Positions 44,654 to 55,569 of a stretch of DNA of 64,000 bases are shown here, in pieces. Source of the stretch: Prevotella sp. Lineage in GTDB: Bacteria > Bacteroidota > Bacteroidia > Bacteroidales > Bacteroidaceae. The stretch's first letter is position 1. Every line of letters begins with the position of its first letter. The stretch covers positions 1-64,000 of the forward strand of contig JAIKZG010000009.1 in assembly GCA_024682415.1 (NCBI GenBank), given 5' to 3'. A program made the translations under genes and the position numbers. The notes below the pieces were generated by a model. The model saw only the letters and a list, made by a program, of their open reading frames with translations. It was not told the origin of the DNA and ran no database searches.

Positions 44654-47215
44654 ATGAAAATTAAATCAGACTATGTAAATACTCCTGTTTGGAAGGAGGT
44701 TACAATCAAATCTAAACTGCCTGAGCAGTTGGAGTGTCTTGATGAAATTGCTCATAACCTATGGTGGGTATGGCATTATGAGGCACGCGAATTGTTTAAG
44801 AGCTTGGATGAGGATTTGTATTCTGAGGTAAATCATAATCCTGTTCTGGTACTTGAACGCCTAAGCTATGAACGCAAGATGGCTATCGTGAAGGATAAGA
44901 CGATGATGGCCAAAGTAAAGAAAGTGTATGCAGCGTTTAGAGAATATATGGATGTGAAGCCTGATAAGAAGCGTCCTTCCGTAGCTTATTTCTCTATGGA
45001 ATATGGTTTGAGTCAGGTGCTTAAAATCTATTCCGGCGGTCTGGGTATGCTTGCCGGTGACTATATGAAAGAGGCATCCGACAGTAATGTAGACATGATA
45101 GGTATCGGCTTCCTCTATCGTTATGGCTATTTCACTCAGAGCCTTAGCATGGACGGACAGCAGATAGCGAAATATGAAGCTCAGAATTTCAATAATCTCC
45201 CTATAGAAAGAGTTCTTGACGAGAACGGCAATCCGCTCGTTGTGGATGTGCCATATATGAATTATCAGGTGCATGCTTATGTATGGTGTGTGAATATCGG
45301 TCGCATAAAGCTATATCTGCTTGATACAGATAATGAGATGAACTCAGAATTTGATAAGCCTATCACTCACTCTCTTTATGGCGGTGACTGGGAGAACAGA
45401 TTGAAGCAGGAGATTCTTCTTGGTATCGGTGGTATGCTTATGCTGAAGAAGCTCGGCATAAAGAAAGATGTGTATCATTGCAATGAGGGTCATGCCGCGC
45501 TCTGCAATTTGCAGCGTCTTTGCGACTATGTGGCAAGCGGAATGAATTTCAATCAAGCTTTGGAACTTGTTCGCGCTTCTTCTCTTTACACCGTTCATAC
45601 TCCAGTGCCGGCTGGTCACGACTATTTTGATGAGGCATTGTTTGGCAAATATATGGGCGGCTATCCATCTCGTCTGGGCATAACATGGGATGAGTTTATC
45701 GGTTTGGGACGTCAAAATCCAGATGATCATAACGAGAAGTTCTGTATGTCTACATTCGCCTGCAACACATGCCAGGAGGTAAACGGTGTAAGTAAGCTTC
45801 ATGGATGGGTAAGCCAGAAGATGTTCTCTAATATTTGGAAAGGCTATTATCCAGAGGAAAATCATGTAGGATATGTCACCAACGGCGTTCACTTGCCTAC
45901 ATGGACAGCGTCGGAGATGATTCAGCTTTATAATAAGTATTTCGATAAGTCTTATCGTAACGACCAGAGCAACGAGGAATGGTGGCACGCTATATATAAT
46001 GTGCCCGATAAGGAGCTGTGGTCTACTCGTATGGCTTTGAAGAAGAAGCTTATTTCTTACATCCGTGAGAAATTCACGGAGACATGGCTGAAAAATCAGG
46101 GTGATCCGTCGAAGGTGGTTTCTATTCTGAATCATATCAATCCAGATGCTTTGATGATAGGCTTCTGCCGTCGTTTCGCGACTTACAAGCGCGCTCATCT
46201 GCTATTTACTGATTTGGACAGATTGTCTAAAATCGTAAATGATCCGGAACATCCAGTATTGTTCTTCTTCTCTGGTAAGGCTCACCCGGCAGATGGAGCA
46301 GGGCAAGGACTGATAAAGAAAATCTTTGAGATAAGCCGTCGCCCTGAATTCTTGGGCAAGATAATCTTCCTCGAAGACTATGATATGCTTTTGGCACGTC
46401 GTCTTGTTTCTGGAGTCGATATATGGATGAATACTCCTACACGTCCTTTGGAGGCGAGCGGAACATCTGGCGAGAAGGCAGAGATGAACGGTGTGGTAAA
46501 CCTCAGCGTGCTTGACGGATGGTGGCTTGAAGGTTATCGCAAGGGCGCAGGATGGGCTATCACCGATAAGAGCACATATTCTAATTCAGAATATCAGGAT
46601 CGTCTTGACGCTACAACTATTTATGGTATGCTTGAGAATGAGATTATCCCTATGTATTATGATAAGGATAAGTCAGGATTGAGCAAGGAGTGGATTAAGG
46701 TGGTGAAGAATTCTATCGCTACCATCGCTCCTCATTACACAATGAAGCGTCAGCTTGACGATTATTACAGCAAATTCTATACAAAGGAGGCTGCTCGATT
46801 TAAGAAACTCTCTGCTGATGACAATCGTCTGGCTAAGGAACTTGCTCAGTGGAAAGAAACTGTAGCGGAACGTTGGGACGCAATTTCTGTGGTTTCTAAG
46901 AATAACGAAATCATCGAAGGTGGCTTGACCGGCGAGAAGTATAAGTTCTCTTATGTTATTGACGAGCAGGGCTTGGATGATGCCGTAGGTTTGGAACTCG
47001 TCGTGTTGAAGAATGATCAGGATACTTCAGATAGAAAAATAGACCGCGTGCGTGAATTTAAATTAATTAACACTGCGGGCAATCTCTATACTTTTGAGTG
47101 TGTAGATGAGCCTGATCATGCTGGTGTTTACCGAGTTGCGGTAAGAATGTATCCTAAGCATAAAGACCTTCCTCACAGGCAAGATTTCTGCTATGTGAAG
47201 TGGATTGAACTGTAA
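44654..47215 (+). CDS. glgP: Alpha-glucan family phosphorylase
   Basis: 853 aa. Shows [25 protein letters not shown] near residues 115-140, [11 protein letters not shown], and the PLP-site region with [17 protein letters not shown]. It releases glucose-1-phosphate from glycogen. Sixty bases after the synthase, likely co-transcribed. A C-terminal region beyond the catalytic core is beta-type. Confidence 0.92.
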   Translation: MKIKSDYVNTPVWKEVTIKSKLPEQLECLDEIAHNLWWVWHYEARELFKSLDEDLYSEVNHNPVLVLERLSYERKMAIVKDKTMMAKVKKVYAAFREYMDVKPDKKRPSVAYFSMEYGLSQVLKIYSGGLGMLAGDYMKEASDSNVDMIGIGFLYRYGYFTQSLSMDGQQIAKYEAQNFNNLPIERVLDENGNPLVVDVPYMNYQVHAYVWCVNIGRIKLYLLDTDNEMNSEFDKPITHSLYGGDWENRLKQEILLGIGGMLMLKKLGIKKDVYHCNEGHAALCNLQRLCDYVASGMNFNQALELVRASSLYTVHTPVPAGHDYFDEALFGKYMGGYPSRLGITWDEFIGLGRQNPDDHNEKFCMSTFACNTCQEVNGVSKLHGWVSQKMFSNIWKGYYPEENHVGYVTNGVHLPTWTASEMIQLYNKYFDKSYRNDQSNEEWWHAIYNVPDKELWSTRMALKKKLISYIREKFTETWLKNQGDPSKVVSILNHINPDALMIGFCRRFATYKRAHLLFTDLDRLSKIVNDPEHPVLFFFSGKAHPADGAGQGLIKKIFEISRRPEFLGKIIFLEDYDMLLARRLVSGVDIWMNTPTRPLEASGTSGEKAEMNGVVNLSVLDGWWLEGYRKGAGWAITDKSTYSNSEYQDRLDATTIYGMLENEIIPMYYDKDKSGLSKEWIKVVKNSIATIAPHYTMKRQLDDYYSKFYTKEAARFKKLSADDNRLAKELAQWKETVAERWDAISVVSKNNEIIEGGLTGEKYKFSYVIDEQGLDDAVGLELVVLKNDQDTSDRKIDRVREFKLINTAGNLYTFECVDEPDHAGVYRVAVRMYPKHKDLPHRQDFCYVKWIEL

Positions 47216-47230
47216 TTAGTTATAAATAAA

Positions 47231-47275
47231 TTTGTGCGGGTGGAAGAAAAACGTTATCTTTGCACCCGCATTTTT
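47231..47275 (+). promoter_or_regulatory. rpsF operon promoter overlapping a terminator-like hairpin
   Basis: TTTG (47231-47234), 20 bp, TATCTTTG (47255-47262). TGCGGGTG (47235-47242) can pair with CACCCGCA (47263-47270), followed by five T. The same bases may end the phosphorylase transcript and start the ribosomal one. Confidence 0.75.
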
Positions 47276-47307
47276 GCAACATAACATTAATTAATTTTTT
47301 AAGTAGT

Positions 47308-47652
47308 ATGAATCAATACGAAACCGTTTTCATTTTGACTCCCGTTTTGTCTGATGAACAGATGAAGGAAACGGTCGCTAAATTCAAGACTCTCCTCACT
47401 GACAATGGTGCTGAGATTTTGAACGAAGAGGCTTGGGGTCTCAAGAAGATGGCTTACGCAATCCAGAAGAAGTCTACAGGTTTCTACAACTTGTTGGAAT
47501 TCAAGGCTGAGCCATCAGTTATCAATACCCTCGAGACCGGCTTCCGTCGCGACGAGAAGGTAATTCGTTTTATCACAGTGAAGCTTGACAAGTATGCTGC
47601 ACAGTATGCTGAAAAGCGTCGTAACAAACTTTCAAAGAAAGAGGAGGCTTAA
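47308..47652 (+). CDS. rpsF: 30S ribosomal protein S6
   Basis: 114 aa from ATG 47308, the start giving the family N-terminus ([18 protein letters not shown]). S6 binds the 16S central domain with S18. First of three ribosomal genes. Confidence 0.97.
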   Translation: MNQYETVFILTPVLSDEQMKETVAKFKTLLTDNGAEILNEEAWGLKKMAYAIQKKSTGFYNLLEFKAEPSVINTLETGFRRDEKVIRFITVKLDKYAAQYAEKRRNKLSKKEEA

Positions 47653-47654
47653 TC

Positions 47655-47924
47655 ATGGCAGATGCAAAATCAGAAATTCGCTTTTTGACTCCACCTTCAG
47701 TGGACACTCGCAAGAAGAAGTATTGCCGTTTCAAGAAGAGCGGTATTAAGTATATCGACTATAAGGATCCTGAGTTCTTGAAGAAGTTCCTTAACGAGCA
47801 GGGTAAGATTTTGCCTCGCCGTATCACTGGAACATCTTTGAAGTATCAGCGTCGTGTGGCTCAGGCTGTAAAGCGTGCTCGCCAGATTGCGTTGCTCCCT
47901 TATGTAACTGACTTGATGAAATAA
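47655..47924 (+). CDS. rpsR: 30S ribosomal protein S18
   Basis: 89 aa with the family core ([44 protein letters not shown]). Starts two bases after rpsF, in the conserved S6-S18-L9 order. Confidence 0.97.
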   Translation: MADAKSEIRFLTPPSVDTRKKKYCRFKKSGIKYIDYKDPEFLKKFLNEQGKILPRRITGTSLKYQRRVAQAVKRARQIALLPYVTDLMK

Positions 47925-47942
47925 TTTAAAGGAGGAAACAGA

Positions 47943-48452
47943 ATGGAAGTAATACTTTTAGAAGATATTATCGGACTTGGATACAAGAACGAAATAGTAA
48001 ACGTAAAGGCTGGTTATGGTCGTAACTACCTTATCCCACAGGGTAAGGGTATCATCGCTTCTGCTTCAGCTAAGAAGCAGCTCGCTGAAAACTTGAAGCA
48101 GCAGGCTCACAAGCTCGCTACTCTCAAGGCTGAGGCTGAGAAGAAGGCAGAGGCTTTGAAGGATGTTGTTCTCGTTATCAGTGCTAAGGTTAGTGCTACT
48201 GGCGTAACTTATGGTTCTGTTAATGCTGCAACTGTTGCTGACGAACTTAAGAAGAAGGGCTTCGATATCGATCGCAAGATTATCACTATGCATGATATCA
48301 AGAAGGTCGGTGACTTCGAGGCTACTGTTCACTTCTACAAGGACGTAGAGGTTAAGGTTCCTGTTCAGGTAGTTGCTGAGAACGCACCTGTAGCAGAGGC
48401 TGCTGAAGCTCCTGCAGAGGAAGTAAAGGCAGAGGAAACTGCTGCTGAGTAA
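47943..48452 (+). CDS. rplI: 50S ribosomal protein L9
   Basis: 169 aa. N-terminal domain (EVILLEDIIGLGYKNEIVNVKAGYGRNYLIP), long linking helix, C-terminal domain and an Ala/Glu-rich tail (EAAEAPAEEVKAEETAAE) that lengthens it beyond the usual 150 residues. Confidence 0.97.
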   Translation: MEVILLEDIIGLGYKNEIVNVKAGYGRNYLIPQGKGIIASASAKKQLAENLKQQAHKLATLKAEAEKKAEALKDVVLVISAKVSATGVTYGSVNAATVADELKKKGFDIDRKIITMHDIKKVGDFEATVHFYKDVEVKVPVQVVAENAPVAEAAEAPAEEVKAEETAAE

Positions 48453-48499
48453 TTTCTCACGTATAGAATAGCACATTTGTACAAAATTCTATAAAGTTA

Positions 48500-48537
48500 T
48501 GTCTCGATGGACAATGCGTCTGTCGAGACATTTTTTT
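48500..48537 (+). terminator. Terminator of the ribosomal operon
   Basis: TGTCTCGA (48500-48507) pairs with TCGAGACA (48523-48530) and an inner GACA/TGTC, followed by seven T. Confidence 0.85.
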
Positions 48538-48584
48538 ATTGCTTTTTATGTGTTCGTTTTCTTTTTTATGTGGTATATTTTTAG

Positions 48585-48592
48585 TATCTTTG
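48585..48592 (+). promoter_or_regulatory. -7 box of gyrB
   Basis: TATCTTTG followed by GCACG. No clear TTTG at the right distance upstream. Confidence 0.6.
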
Positions 48593-48660
48593 CACGTTAG
48601 TAAATTTAAACTAAGAACATTATAACATACATCTTAATGTTCATGAAAACGAAAAAATAA

Positions 48661-50643
48661 ATGCAAGATAAAATGGCAGAAAACACTATTGACAATAGCG
48701 AGGCTAATTATTCCGCGAGTAACATCCAGGTGCTCGAAGGATTAGAGGCTGTGCGCAAGCGCCCAGCTATGTATATCGGAGATATTAGCGTGAAAGGTCT
48801 CCACCATTTGGTCAACGAGACAGTTGATAACTGTATCGATGAGGCAATGGCAGGTTTCTGTACCGATATCGAGGTTACTATTAACGAAGACAATTCAATC
48901 ACAGTAGAAGACAATGGTCGTGGTATCCCTGTTGATGAGCACAAGAAGCTTCATAAGAGCGCTCTTGAAGTCGTTATGACAGTGCTCCATGCTGGTGGTA
49001 AATTCGACAAAAATTCATATAAGGTCAGCGGTGGTTTGCATGGTGTAGGTGTGAGCTGTGTTAATGCTCTTTCTACAAAGATGAAATCACAAGTATTCCG
49101 TGATGGTAAAATCTATCAGCAGGAATATGAGAAAGGTAAGCCTCTTTATCCTGTAAAGGTTATCGGCGAAACTGACAAACGTGGTACTCGTCAGCAGTTC
49201 TGGCCTGATGGCTCTATCTTTACGACTACGGTTTATGAGTGGGATCGCATTTCAAGCCGTATGCGTGAGTTGGCATATCTTAATGCCGGCATAAAGATTA
49301 CTCTTACTGATTTGCGTCCTGATGAGGAAGGCAATACACGTCAGCAGGTGTTCCACGCAAAAGATGGCTTGAAAGAATATGTACGCTATGTAGATCGTCA
49401 TCGTCAGCATCTTTTTGACGATGTTATCTATCTTAAGACAGAAAAGCAGGGCGTGCCAATCGAAGTGGCTATCATGTACAATAATGAGTATTCTGAGAAT
49501 ATTCACTCTTATGTAAACAACATTAATACAATTGAGGGTGGTACTCACTTGCAGGGCTTCCGTACTGCTCTTACTCGTACATTGAAGACATACGCTGATA
49601 ATGAGCCTTCAATAGCTAAACAGATTGAAAAGGCCAAGATAGAGATTGCAGGTGAAGACTTCCGCGAAGGCTTGACGGCTGTTATCTCAATCAAGGTGGC
49701 TGAACCTCAGTTTGAGGGACAGACAAAGACCAAGCTTGGTAACAGTGAGGTTGCAGGTGCTGTTCAGCAGGCAGTGGGCGAGGCTCTCTCTAATTATTTG
49801 GAGGAGCATCCAAACGAGGCGAAACTGATTTGCGAGAAGGTCGTTCTTGCTGCTACTGCTCGTATCGCTGCTCGTAAGGCTCGTGAAAGCGTACAGCGCA
49901 AGAATGTAATGAGCGGTGGTGGTCTCCCTGGCAAACTTGCAGACTGCTCAAACAAAGATCCTAAGGATTGCGAAATCTTCCTTGTCGAGGGAGATTCTGC
50001 CGGTGGTTCGGCTAAGCAGGGTCGTGATCGTTACACACAGGCAATTCTCCCATTGAGAGGTAAAATCCTGAATGTTGAGAAAGTTATGTGGCATAAGGTA
50101 TTCGAAAGCGAGTCTGTAATGAATATCATTCAAAGTATCGGCGTACGTTTCGGTGTTGATGGTGAAGACGATAAGGAGGCAAACATCGATAAGTTGCGTT
50201 ACGACAAGATTATCATCATGACCGATGCCGATGTCGATGGTTCTCACATCGACACGCTTATCATGACTTTGTTCTATCGCTTTATGCCAAAGGTTATTCA
50301 GGATGGACATCTTTATATAGCAACTCCACCTCTCTATAAGTGTACTAAGGGTAAGGTTTCAGAGTATTGCTATGATGATGTTCAGCGTCAGCGTTTCATG
50401 GATAAATATGGTGACGGTACGGAGAAGGGTATTTCTACTCAGCGATATAAAGGTTTGGGTGAGATGAATCCGGATCAGCTTTGGGAAACTACAATGAATC
50501 CACAGACACGATTGCTGAAGCAGGTTACAATCGAAAACGCGGCCGAGGCAGATGAAATCTTCTCAATGCTTATGGGTGATGATGTAGAGCCACGTCGAGA
50601 GTTTATAGAAAAGAACGCTACTTACGCAAATATTGATGCATAA
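48661..50643 (+). CDS. gyrB: DNA gyrase subunit B
   Basis: 660 aa. GHKL ATPase (RPAMYIGD, ETVDNCIDEAMAGF, GRGIPVDEH, GGLHGVGVSCVNALS), transducer, Toprim domain (EGDSAGGSAKQGRD, TDADVDGSHI) and the C-terminal GyrB tail (QRYKGLGEMNPDQLWETT). Introduces negative supercoils with GyrA. The last bases overlap the next gene. Confidence 0.95.
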   Translation: MQDKMAENTIDNSEANYSASNIQVLEGLEAVRKRPAMYIGDISVKGLHHLVNETVDNCIDEAMAGFCTDIEVTINEDNSITVEDNGRGIPVDEHKKLHKSALEVVMTVLHAGGKFDKNSYKVSGGLHGVGVSCVNALSTKMKSQVFRDGKIYQQEYEKGKPLYPVKVIGETDKRGTRQQFWPDGSIFTTTVYEWDRISSRMRELAYLNAGIKITLTDLRPDEEGNTRQQVFHAKDGLKEYVRYVDRHRQHLFDDVIYLKTEKQGVPIEVAIMYNNEYSENIHSYVNNINTIEGGTHLQGFRTALTRTLKTYADNEPSIAKQIEKAKIEIAGEDFREGLTAVISIKVAEPQFEGQTKTKLGNSEVAGAVQQAVGEALSNYLEEHPNEAKLICEKVVLAATARIAARKARESVQRKNVMSGGGLPGKLADCSNKDPKDCEIFLVEGDSAGGSAKQGRDRYTQAILPLRGKILNVEKVMWHKVFESESVMNIIQSIGVRFGVDGEDDKEANIDKLRYDKIIIMTDADVDGSHIDTLIMTLFYRFMPKVIQDGHLYIATPPLYKCTKGKVSEYCYDDVQRQRFMDKYGDGTEKGISTQRYKGLGEMNPDQLWETTMNPQTRLLKQVTIENAAEADEIFSMLMGDDVEPRREFIEKNATYANIDA

Positions 50644-51550
50644 GTTTGAAAAAAACATATTACTGATATTATGGCTGGCATTTATGTCAGCCATAAATGT
50701 TTATGCCCAATGCTCGCATTTTGAGTGGGTAAAAGCACCTAATAGTATCAATGATAATCATCATGTCTTGTTCAAACGCACTATATTAAGCGAGGGGCAA
50801 ACTCGTAAAGCATGGTTAAGCGTGGCTTCGGATGGCGTTGTTGATGTTTATGTGAACGGAATGAATGTATCTTCTGATGTAATGCTTCATGCTGATGGCG
50901 GGGTAGAGGTTACGACGTTTAATGTCAGCGGTTTTATGCGTGCTGATACGAATGTTGTTGCTGTGTATTCAGAGAAAAGGCGTATCGCTGCTTCTTTATG
51001 CGTGGAGTATAATGATGGAAAGGTGTGCCGTTATGATGATGCCGAGTCGTGGGTTTGCCAGGAAGCAGCGTCGATGAGAGATAGTTGTGGACATGAATGT
51101 TTTGATAATCGAAAATATTATTATGAGTGGTCGCAGCTTGACAATGAGCAGAGTGGCGTTATGGCGTGGCTGCCTGCTGAACCAATGGATTCTTTTATCG
51201 CAATAGATAAATCTCGCGCTCATTATTATGATTCATATAAAATAGCGACAACGATTGAGCCACGTTATTTCAATATAGAGGGCGATTCCGTTATTTATAA
51301 TTTTGACAGACCGTTTATTGGATGGGTGCGTGTTACTTTGCGCGGATGCAAGCGAGGAGAACGTATAAAGATTGGCGGTCTGGAGTATATATGCAACGGA
51401 ACGATGGACGAACAGGCTTGTTCGCGTTTTTCTACTGAACACGTAAGGCAAATAGCGATAAGCGGTGATCGACGTTTCCGGCGAGAGCAGATACAGCAAG
51501 TGGAAGGGCTTGGTATTGTAAGGTATAAGCGTAATTCATATAGATATTAA
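50636..51550 (+). CDS. Secreted beta-sandwich protein, rhamnosidase-accessory-like
   Basis: 304 aa starting within gyrB. Signal peptide (LLILWLAFMSAINVYAQ), then two jelly-roll-like parts (FKRTILSEGQTRKAWLSVASDGVVDVYVNG and WVRVTLRGCKRGERIKIGGLEY) similar in style to the non-catalytic beta domains of GH78 enzymes. No catalytic barrel is present, so it may be a carbohydrate-binding protein or a truncated enzyme. Confidence 0.55.
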   Translation: MHKFEKNILLILWLAFMSAINVYAQCSHFEWVKAPNSINDNHHVLFKRTILSEGQTRKAWLSVASDGVVDVYVNGMNVSSDVMLHADGGVEVTTFNVSGFMRADTNVVAVYSEKRRIAASLCVEYNDGKVCRYDDAESWVCQEAASMRDSCGHECFDNRKYYYEWSQLDNEQSGVMAWLPAEPMDSFIAIDKSRAHYYDSYKIATTIEPRYFNIEGDSVIYNFDRPFIGWVRVTLRGCKRGERIKIGGLEYICNGTMDEQACSRFSTEHVRQIAISGDRRFRREQIQQVEGLGIVRYKRNSYRY

Positions 51551-51557
51551 GAATAAA

Positions 51558-51595
51558 AGAGGTAAGCCATAACAACATTGGCTTACCTCTTTTTG
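51558..51595 (+). terminator. Terminator after the secreted protein gene
   Basis: AGAGGTAAGCCA (51558-51569) pairs perfectly with TGGCTTACCTCT (51579-51590), followed by TTTT. Confidence 0.9.
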
Positions 51596-51661
51596 TATTT
51601 TGAATATTAATATTTGGGTGAATATCAATAGTTTAGAGTAACTTTCTCTGTATCTTGAAAG

Positions 51662-53323
51662 TTAATATTTAAAGCTGCTGCCTCCGAGGAATTCACGAAG
51701 AAGACTTGTTGGAGGGATTACGCGATAAGAAACCGGCGAAATGTAGCGAAGGAATTTCAAAAGTCGGTGGGCTTCAGAGTATTCTTCACATTTTTCAGGA
51801 ACGAGCTGCAACAAAGGCTCTGCCTGTTGGCGTATGGCTGCCAACTCAAATAGCATGGCTGTGTTGAACATCACGTCGGCATTCTCCTGGTAAGGGAATA
51901 TCCATTTCTTTTCTCCTGCTCTTACTGATGGCCAGCGATGAATGCTTTCCTGTGCGCTCGTTCCGCGGTATTTGTAATCACGAATGATTCGACGCAAAAG
52001 ACGGTTGTCGGTCGTAGGGATGTAATTGTGATAATCGAGCAGAATTGTAGTAAGGGCAGAGATGTAAACCTTAAATTTCTGGTTGTTTGGAATCTGAGCT
52101 GTAAGTTCCGGATTGAGAGCGTGAATACCTTCTACAAGCAATACTTCGTTGTCGGCAAGATGAAGCGTTTTGCCGTTTGGAATGCTCTTGCCCGAAGTAA
52201 AATCATATTTTGGCAATGTCACTTCCTCGCCACGGAATAAAGCGTTGAACTGCTCATTGATGAGAGGAATGTTGAGCGAGTGGATACTTTCATAATCGTA
52301 TTCGCCATTGGCATCAAGCGGAGTCTTTTCTCTGTCTACGAAATAGTCGTCGAGAGAAATCTGAACAGGCTTTATTCCGTTTGTTAGCAGCTGAATAGAC
52401 AGACGCTTGCAGAAAGTGGTCTTTCCGCTCGAAGACGGCCCGGCAATCAAAACCATGCGCACGCCCTTGCGATTGGCAATAGCCTCTGCAATCTGTGATA
52501 TCTTTTTCTCCTGCAAAGCCTCCGACACATTGATTAAGTCGGTGGCATAACCTTTATTTATCGCATCGTTGAAATCACCAACTGTGCTAAGACCGAGGAT
52601 TTTCTGCCAGCGGTGATGCTCTAAGAAAATGTCAAACATCTTGTCCTGACGAGTCATCTCGCCAAGCTTTGACGGATCGTCGGAAGAAGGAATGCGAAGC
52701 AATATGCCGTCGTAATATTTCTCCACGTCGAACAGATAGAGCTGGTCTGTGTTTGTCAGCAGTGAGCCATAATAGTAGTCTACATAATCATCTATCTTGT
52801 AATAAGTAGTGTACAAGCTGCCGTTGCTTGAAAGGAGCTTCACCTTTGCTGTGTCGCCTTTCTCACGAAACATCTCAATGGCCTCGTCGGTAGGCACTTC
52901 GTATCTTTTTACGGGAATGTGAGCATCAATAATCTCCTGCATTCTTGTGCGTATCTTGTCCACGTCCTGCAAACCCACAGGATGACCTATTTCAAGATTG
53001 CAGTAATATCCGTTGGAAACTGGTATGTCGATTACTACTAAGCTTTCATGATAAATGTCGTGTACGGCTTTGCATAATACGAAGAAAAGTGTTCGCGTGT
53101 AGGTGCGTCGGGCGGAGGGAGAAGACATATCAAGATATTCAATGTCTTTGCTGTGATATAGTCTGTAATGCAGGCCTTCTACCTTGTTGTTTACTTTACA
53201 GCTTATCGGGCCATATTTCATATCAAGATTTAACATTTGATAAATCTCTAAAAGTGAACTGCCCATGCCAACATTTGCGATTTTTTTATTATTTTTGCAA
53301 CGAATTTGCAATGTTTGTTTCAT
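51662..53323 (-). CDS. TGS-uridine kinase-like nucleoside kinase
   Basis: 553 aa. An N-terminal TGS-like and threonyl-tRNA-synthetase-like editing-type region (about 1-240) precedes a uridine kinase/PRK domain with Walker A GPSSSGKTT (about 296-304), DDYFVDREKTP and the LLVEGIHALNP segment. Such fusions are common in Bacteroidota and should phosphorylate uridine/cytidine in salvage. TACGTTTG at 53367-53360 is a candidate -7 box. Confidence 0.85.
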   Translation of the reverse strand: MKQTLQIRCKNNKKIANVGMGSSLLEIYQMLNLDMKYGPISCKVNNKVEGLHYRLYHSKDIEYLDMSSPSARRTYTRTLFFVLCKAVHDIYHESLVVIDIPVSNGYYCNLEIGHPVGLQDVDKIRTRMQEIIDAHIPVKRYEVPTDEAIEMFREKGDTAKVKLLSSNGSLYTTYYKIDDYVDYYYGSLLTNTDQLYLFDVEKYYDGILLRIPSSDDPSKLGEMTRQDKMFDIFLEHHRWQKILGLSTVGDFNDAINKGYATDLINVSEALQEKKISQIAEAIANRKGVRMVLIAGPSSSGKTTFCKRLSIQLLTNGIKPVQISLDDYFVDREKTPLDANGEYDYESIHSLNIPLINEQFNALFRGEEVTLPKYDFTSGKSIPNGKTLHLADNEVLLVEGIHALNPELTAQIPNNQKFKVYISALTTILLDYHNYIPTTDNRLLRRIIRDYKYRGTSAQESIHRWPSVRAGEKKWIFPYQENADVMFNTAMLFELAAIRQQAEPLLQLVPEKCEEYSEAHRLLKFLRYISPVSYRVIPPTSLLREFLGGSSFKY

Positions 53324-53423
53324 ATATTCTGCTTCTATTTTTAGTAGTTAATTTGAAATCAAACGTAAAGATAATATGTTTTGGCGAATTCAGCAAAAAT
53401 AGACATCGCAATTAAACTAAAAT

Positions 53424-55142
53424 ATGACTGCAAGTAACTATTTGTTTATCTTTTTTAAGATTGTGGGCTCATTGGCATTGCTTATATATGGCATGAAAGT
53501 AATGAGTGAAGCCCTACAGAAAATGGCAGGTTCGCAGCTTCGACATGTGTTGAGCGCAATGACCGCCAATCGATTCACAGGACTTTTGACAGGTATCTTT
53601 GTCACGTGCGCAGTACAGTCCTCTTCCGCAACTACCGTCATGACGGTGTCGTTTGTAAATGCGGGACTTTTAACCTTAGCCCAAGCCATTTCGGTGATTA
53701 TGGGTGCTAATATCGGAACGACGCTCACAGCATGGATAATGTCATTGGGATTTAGCGTAGACCTCACGCAAGTCGTTTTCCCGGCATTCATAATCGGTAT
53801 AATCTTAATTTACAGCAAACATCAACGCTACATAGGTGATTTGCTTTTTGGTGTAGCATTCCTTTTTTATAGTTTGGTGCTTCTCAGCGAAGCAGGTACC
53901 GACCTTCATTTAGATCATAATCAAGATGTGCTCGCTTTCTTTGAAAGCTTTGATGTAAAGAGCTATTCCACTATATTCAGTTTCCTTCTTATCGGCACTG
54001 TGCTGACATGCATTATGCAGTCGTCGGCAGCGGTGATGGCCATCACCATTCTCCTATGTTCAAGCGGAGTGTTGCCTATATATTTAGGTATAGCATTGGT
54101 AATGGGTGAGAACATCGGAACTACCGTGACTGCAAATTTCGCTGCACTCGGAGCTAATATCCAGGCACGTCGCGCGGCATTGGCGCATCTTGTATTCAAT
54201 ATCTTTGGCGTGATATGGGTTTTGGCGGTGTTCTATCCGTTTGTTGATATGGTGTGCAACTTCGTAAACTACGACCCTGCATCAACATCTTACACTCATG
54301 CCCAGCTCGCCATAAAGCTGCCTATCGTAATCGCGGCATTCCATACCACATTCAATATCACCAACACTTTTATCCTCATCTGGTTTATTCCTCAGATGGA
54401 AAAAGTGGTGAGATACCTTATCAAGCCTAAGGCTGTAGACGATGAAGACGACTTCCGCTTGCGCTTCATTCAGTCTGGTATCATGAAGACTCCTGAGCTT
54501 TCTGTGCTTGAGGCGCAGAAGGAGATAGGCTCTTTCGGCGATCGCATTCAGCGAATGTTTGGCATGGTGAGAGAACTGCTTGAGGAGAAAGACAACGACC
54601 GCTTCGTGAAACTCTATTCACGCATTGAGAAATACGAGGGCATTTCAGATAATATGGAGATAGAAATTGCCAACTATCTCAACAGCGTAGGCGATGCCCA
54701 CCTCAGTGACGACACTAAGGGAAAGATTCGCGCGATGCTTCGTGAGATTTCTGAGCTTGAGAGTATCGGTGACAGCTGTTACAACATTGCCCGCACCCTC
54801 AACCGCAAGATTAAGGGCAAGGAAGATTTCACTCCTGAGCAGTATCAGCGCATTCGCCAGATGTTTAATCTCACCGACGACTGCCTCACTCAGATGAATG
54901 TCTGCTTCACGAAAAATCGTGAGGAACTCAATCCGGCGCGCTCATTCAATATCGAGAACGAGATAAACAATTATCGTGACCAGCTTCGCTCTCAAAACAT
55001 CAATGATGTGAACGAGCATAAATACAACTATGCCATCGGCACTATGTATATGGACGTGATTGCCGAATGTGAAAAGCTTGGCGATTACGTTGTGAATGTA
55101 GTAGAGGCACGCATGGGTACACGTCTTAAAGAAGCATTTTAA
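53424..55142 (+). CDS. Na/phosphate cotransporter with PhoU-like domain
   Basis: 572 aa. Two inverted repeats of the Na/Pi-cotransporter II fold with the signature QSSSATT (about residue 65) and QSSAAV (about 198), roughly nine hydrophobic segments up to residue 330, then a cytoplasmic helical PhoU-like domain (about 345-570). Likely moves phosphate with sodium at the inner membrane. Confidence 0.88.
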   Translation: MTASNYLFIFFKIVGSLALLIYGMKVMSEALQKMAGSQLRHVLSAMTANRFTGLLTGIFVTCAVQSSSATTVMTVSFVNAGLLTLAQAISVIMGANIGTTLTAWIMSLGFSVDLTQVVFPAFIIGIILIYSKHQRYIGDLLFGVAFLFYSLVLLSEAGTDLHLDHNQDVLAFFESFDVKSYSTIFSFLLIGTVLTCIMQSSAAVMAITILLCSSGVLPIYLGIALVMGENIGTTVTANFAALGANIQARRAALAHLVFNIFGVIWVLAVFYPFVDMVCNFVNYDPASTSYTHAQLAIKLPIVIAAFHTTFNITNTFILIWFIPQMEKVVRYLIKPKAVDDEDDFRLRFIQSGIMKTPELSVLEAQKEIGSFGDRIQRMFGMVRELLEEKDNDRFVKLYSRIEKYEGISDNMEIEIANYLNSVGDAHLSDDTKGKIRAMLREISELESIGDSCYNIARTLNRKIKGKEDFTPEQYQRIRQMFNLTDDCLTQMNVCFTKNREELNPARSFNIENEINNYRDQLRSQNINDVNEHKYNYAIGTMYMDVIAECEKLGDYVVNVVEARMGTRLKEAF

Positions 55143-55156
55143 AATAACGAAAGAAA

Positions 55157-55399
55157 ATGAAGAAGATAACATTTCAGCCTAAGGGCGTCTGCTCTCGCAT
55201 GATGACAATCGAGGTAGACGATGATAACAGAGTGCAAAACCTTGAAGTCATCGGCGGATGCCATGGCAATTTGCAGGGAATAGCCGCATTGGTGAAAGGC
55301 ATGACTACCGATGAAGTAATCAGCCGTTTGGAAGGCATTCGCTGTGGCAACAAGCCTACAAGCTGCCCAGATCAGCTTGCTCAGGCATTGAAAGGATAA
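55157..55399 (+). CDS. TSCPD domain protein
   Basis: 80 aa with C12, GGCHGN, GIRCGN and the TSCPDQLA end. TSCPD domains are also found at the end of class II ribonucleotide reductases. The stand-alone form has no settled role. Fourteen bases after the transporter, likely co-transcribed. Confidence 0.85.
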   Translation: MKKITFQPKGVCSRMMTIEVDDDNRVQNLEVIGGCHGNLQGIAALVKGMTTDEVISRLEGIRCGNKPTSCPDQLAQALKG

Positions 55400-55437
55400 A
55401 CGCGCTTTTACTCATTTTAGAAATATATAAATAGAAA

Positions 55438-55480
55438 GAGCGGCATTCTCGTTTTGTAGTGAGAATGCCGCTCTGCTTTT
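55438..55480. terminator. Terminator between convergent genes
   Basis: GAGCGGCATTCTC (55438-55450) pairs perfectly with GAGAATGCCGCTC (55461-55473), followed by T-rich sequence. Ends the transporter operon. Confidence 0.85.
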
Positions 55481-55569
55481 GGGGGTATTTGTATCGAAGT
55501 AATCAGTCGTTTGGAAAGCATTCTTCCTTTTGCACGAAACAAAAGGAAGATGCTTTAATCAGCCTTAAA

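Noticed and set aside
43538..46198. Minus-strand ORFs of 191 and 284 aa in the glycogen genes
   Set aside because: Antisense to well-recognised enzymes, and composition is not protein-like.
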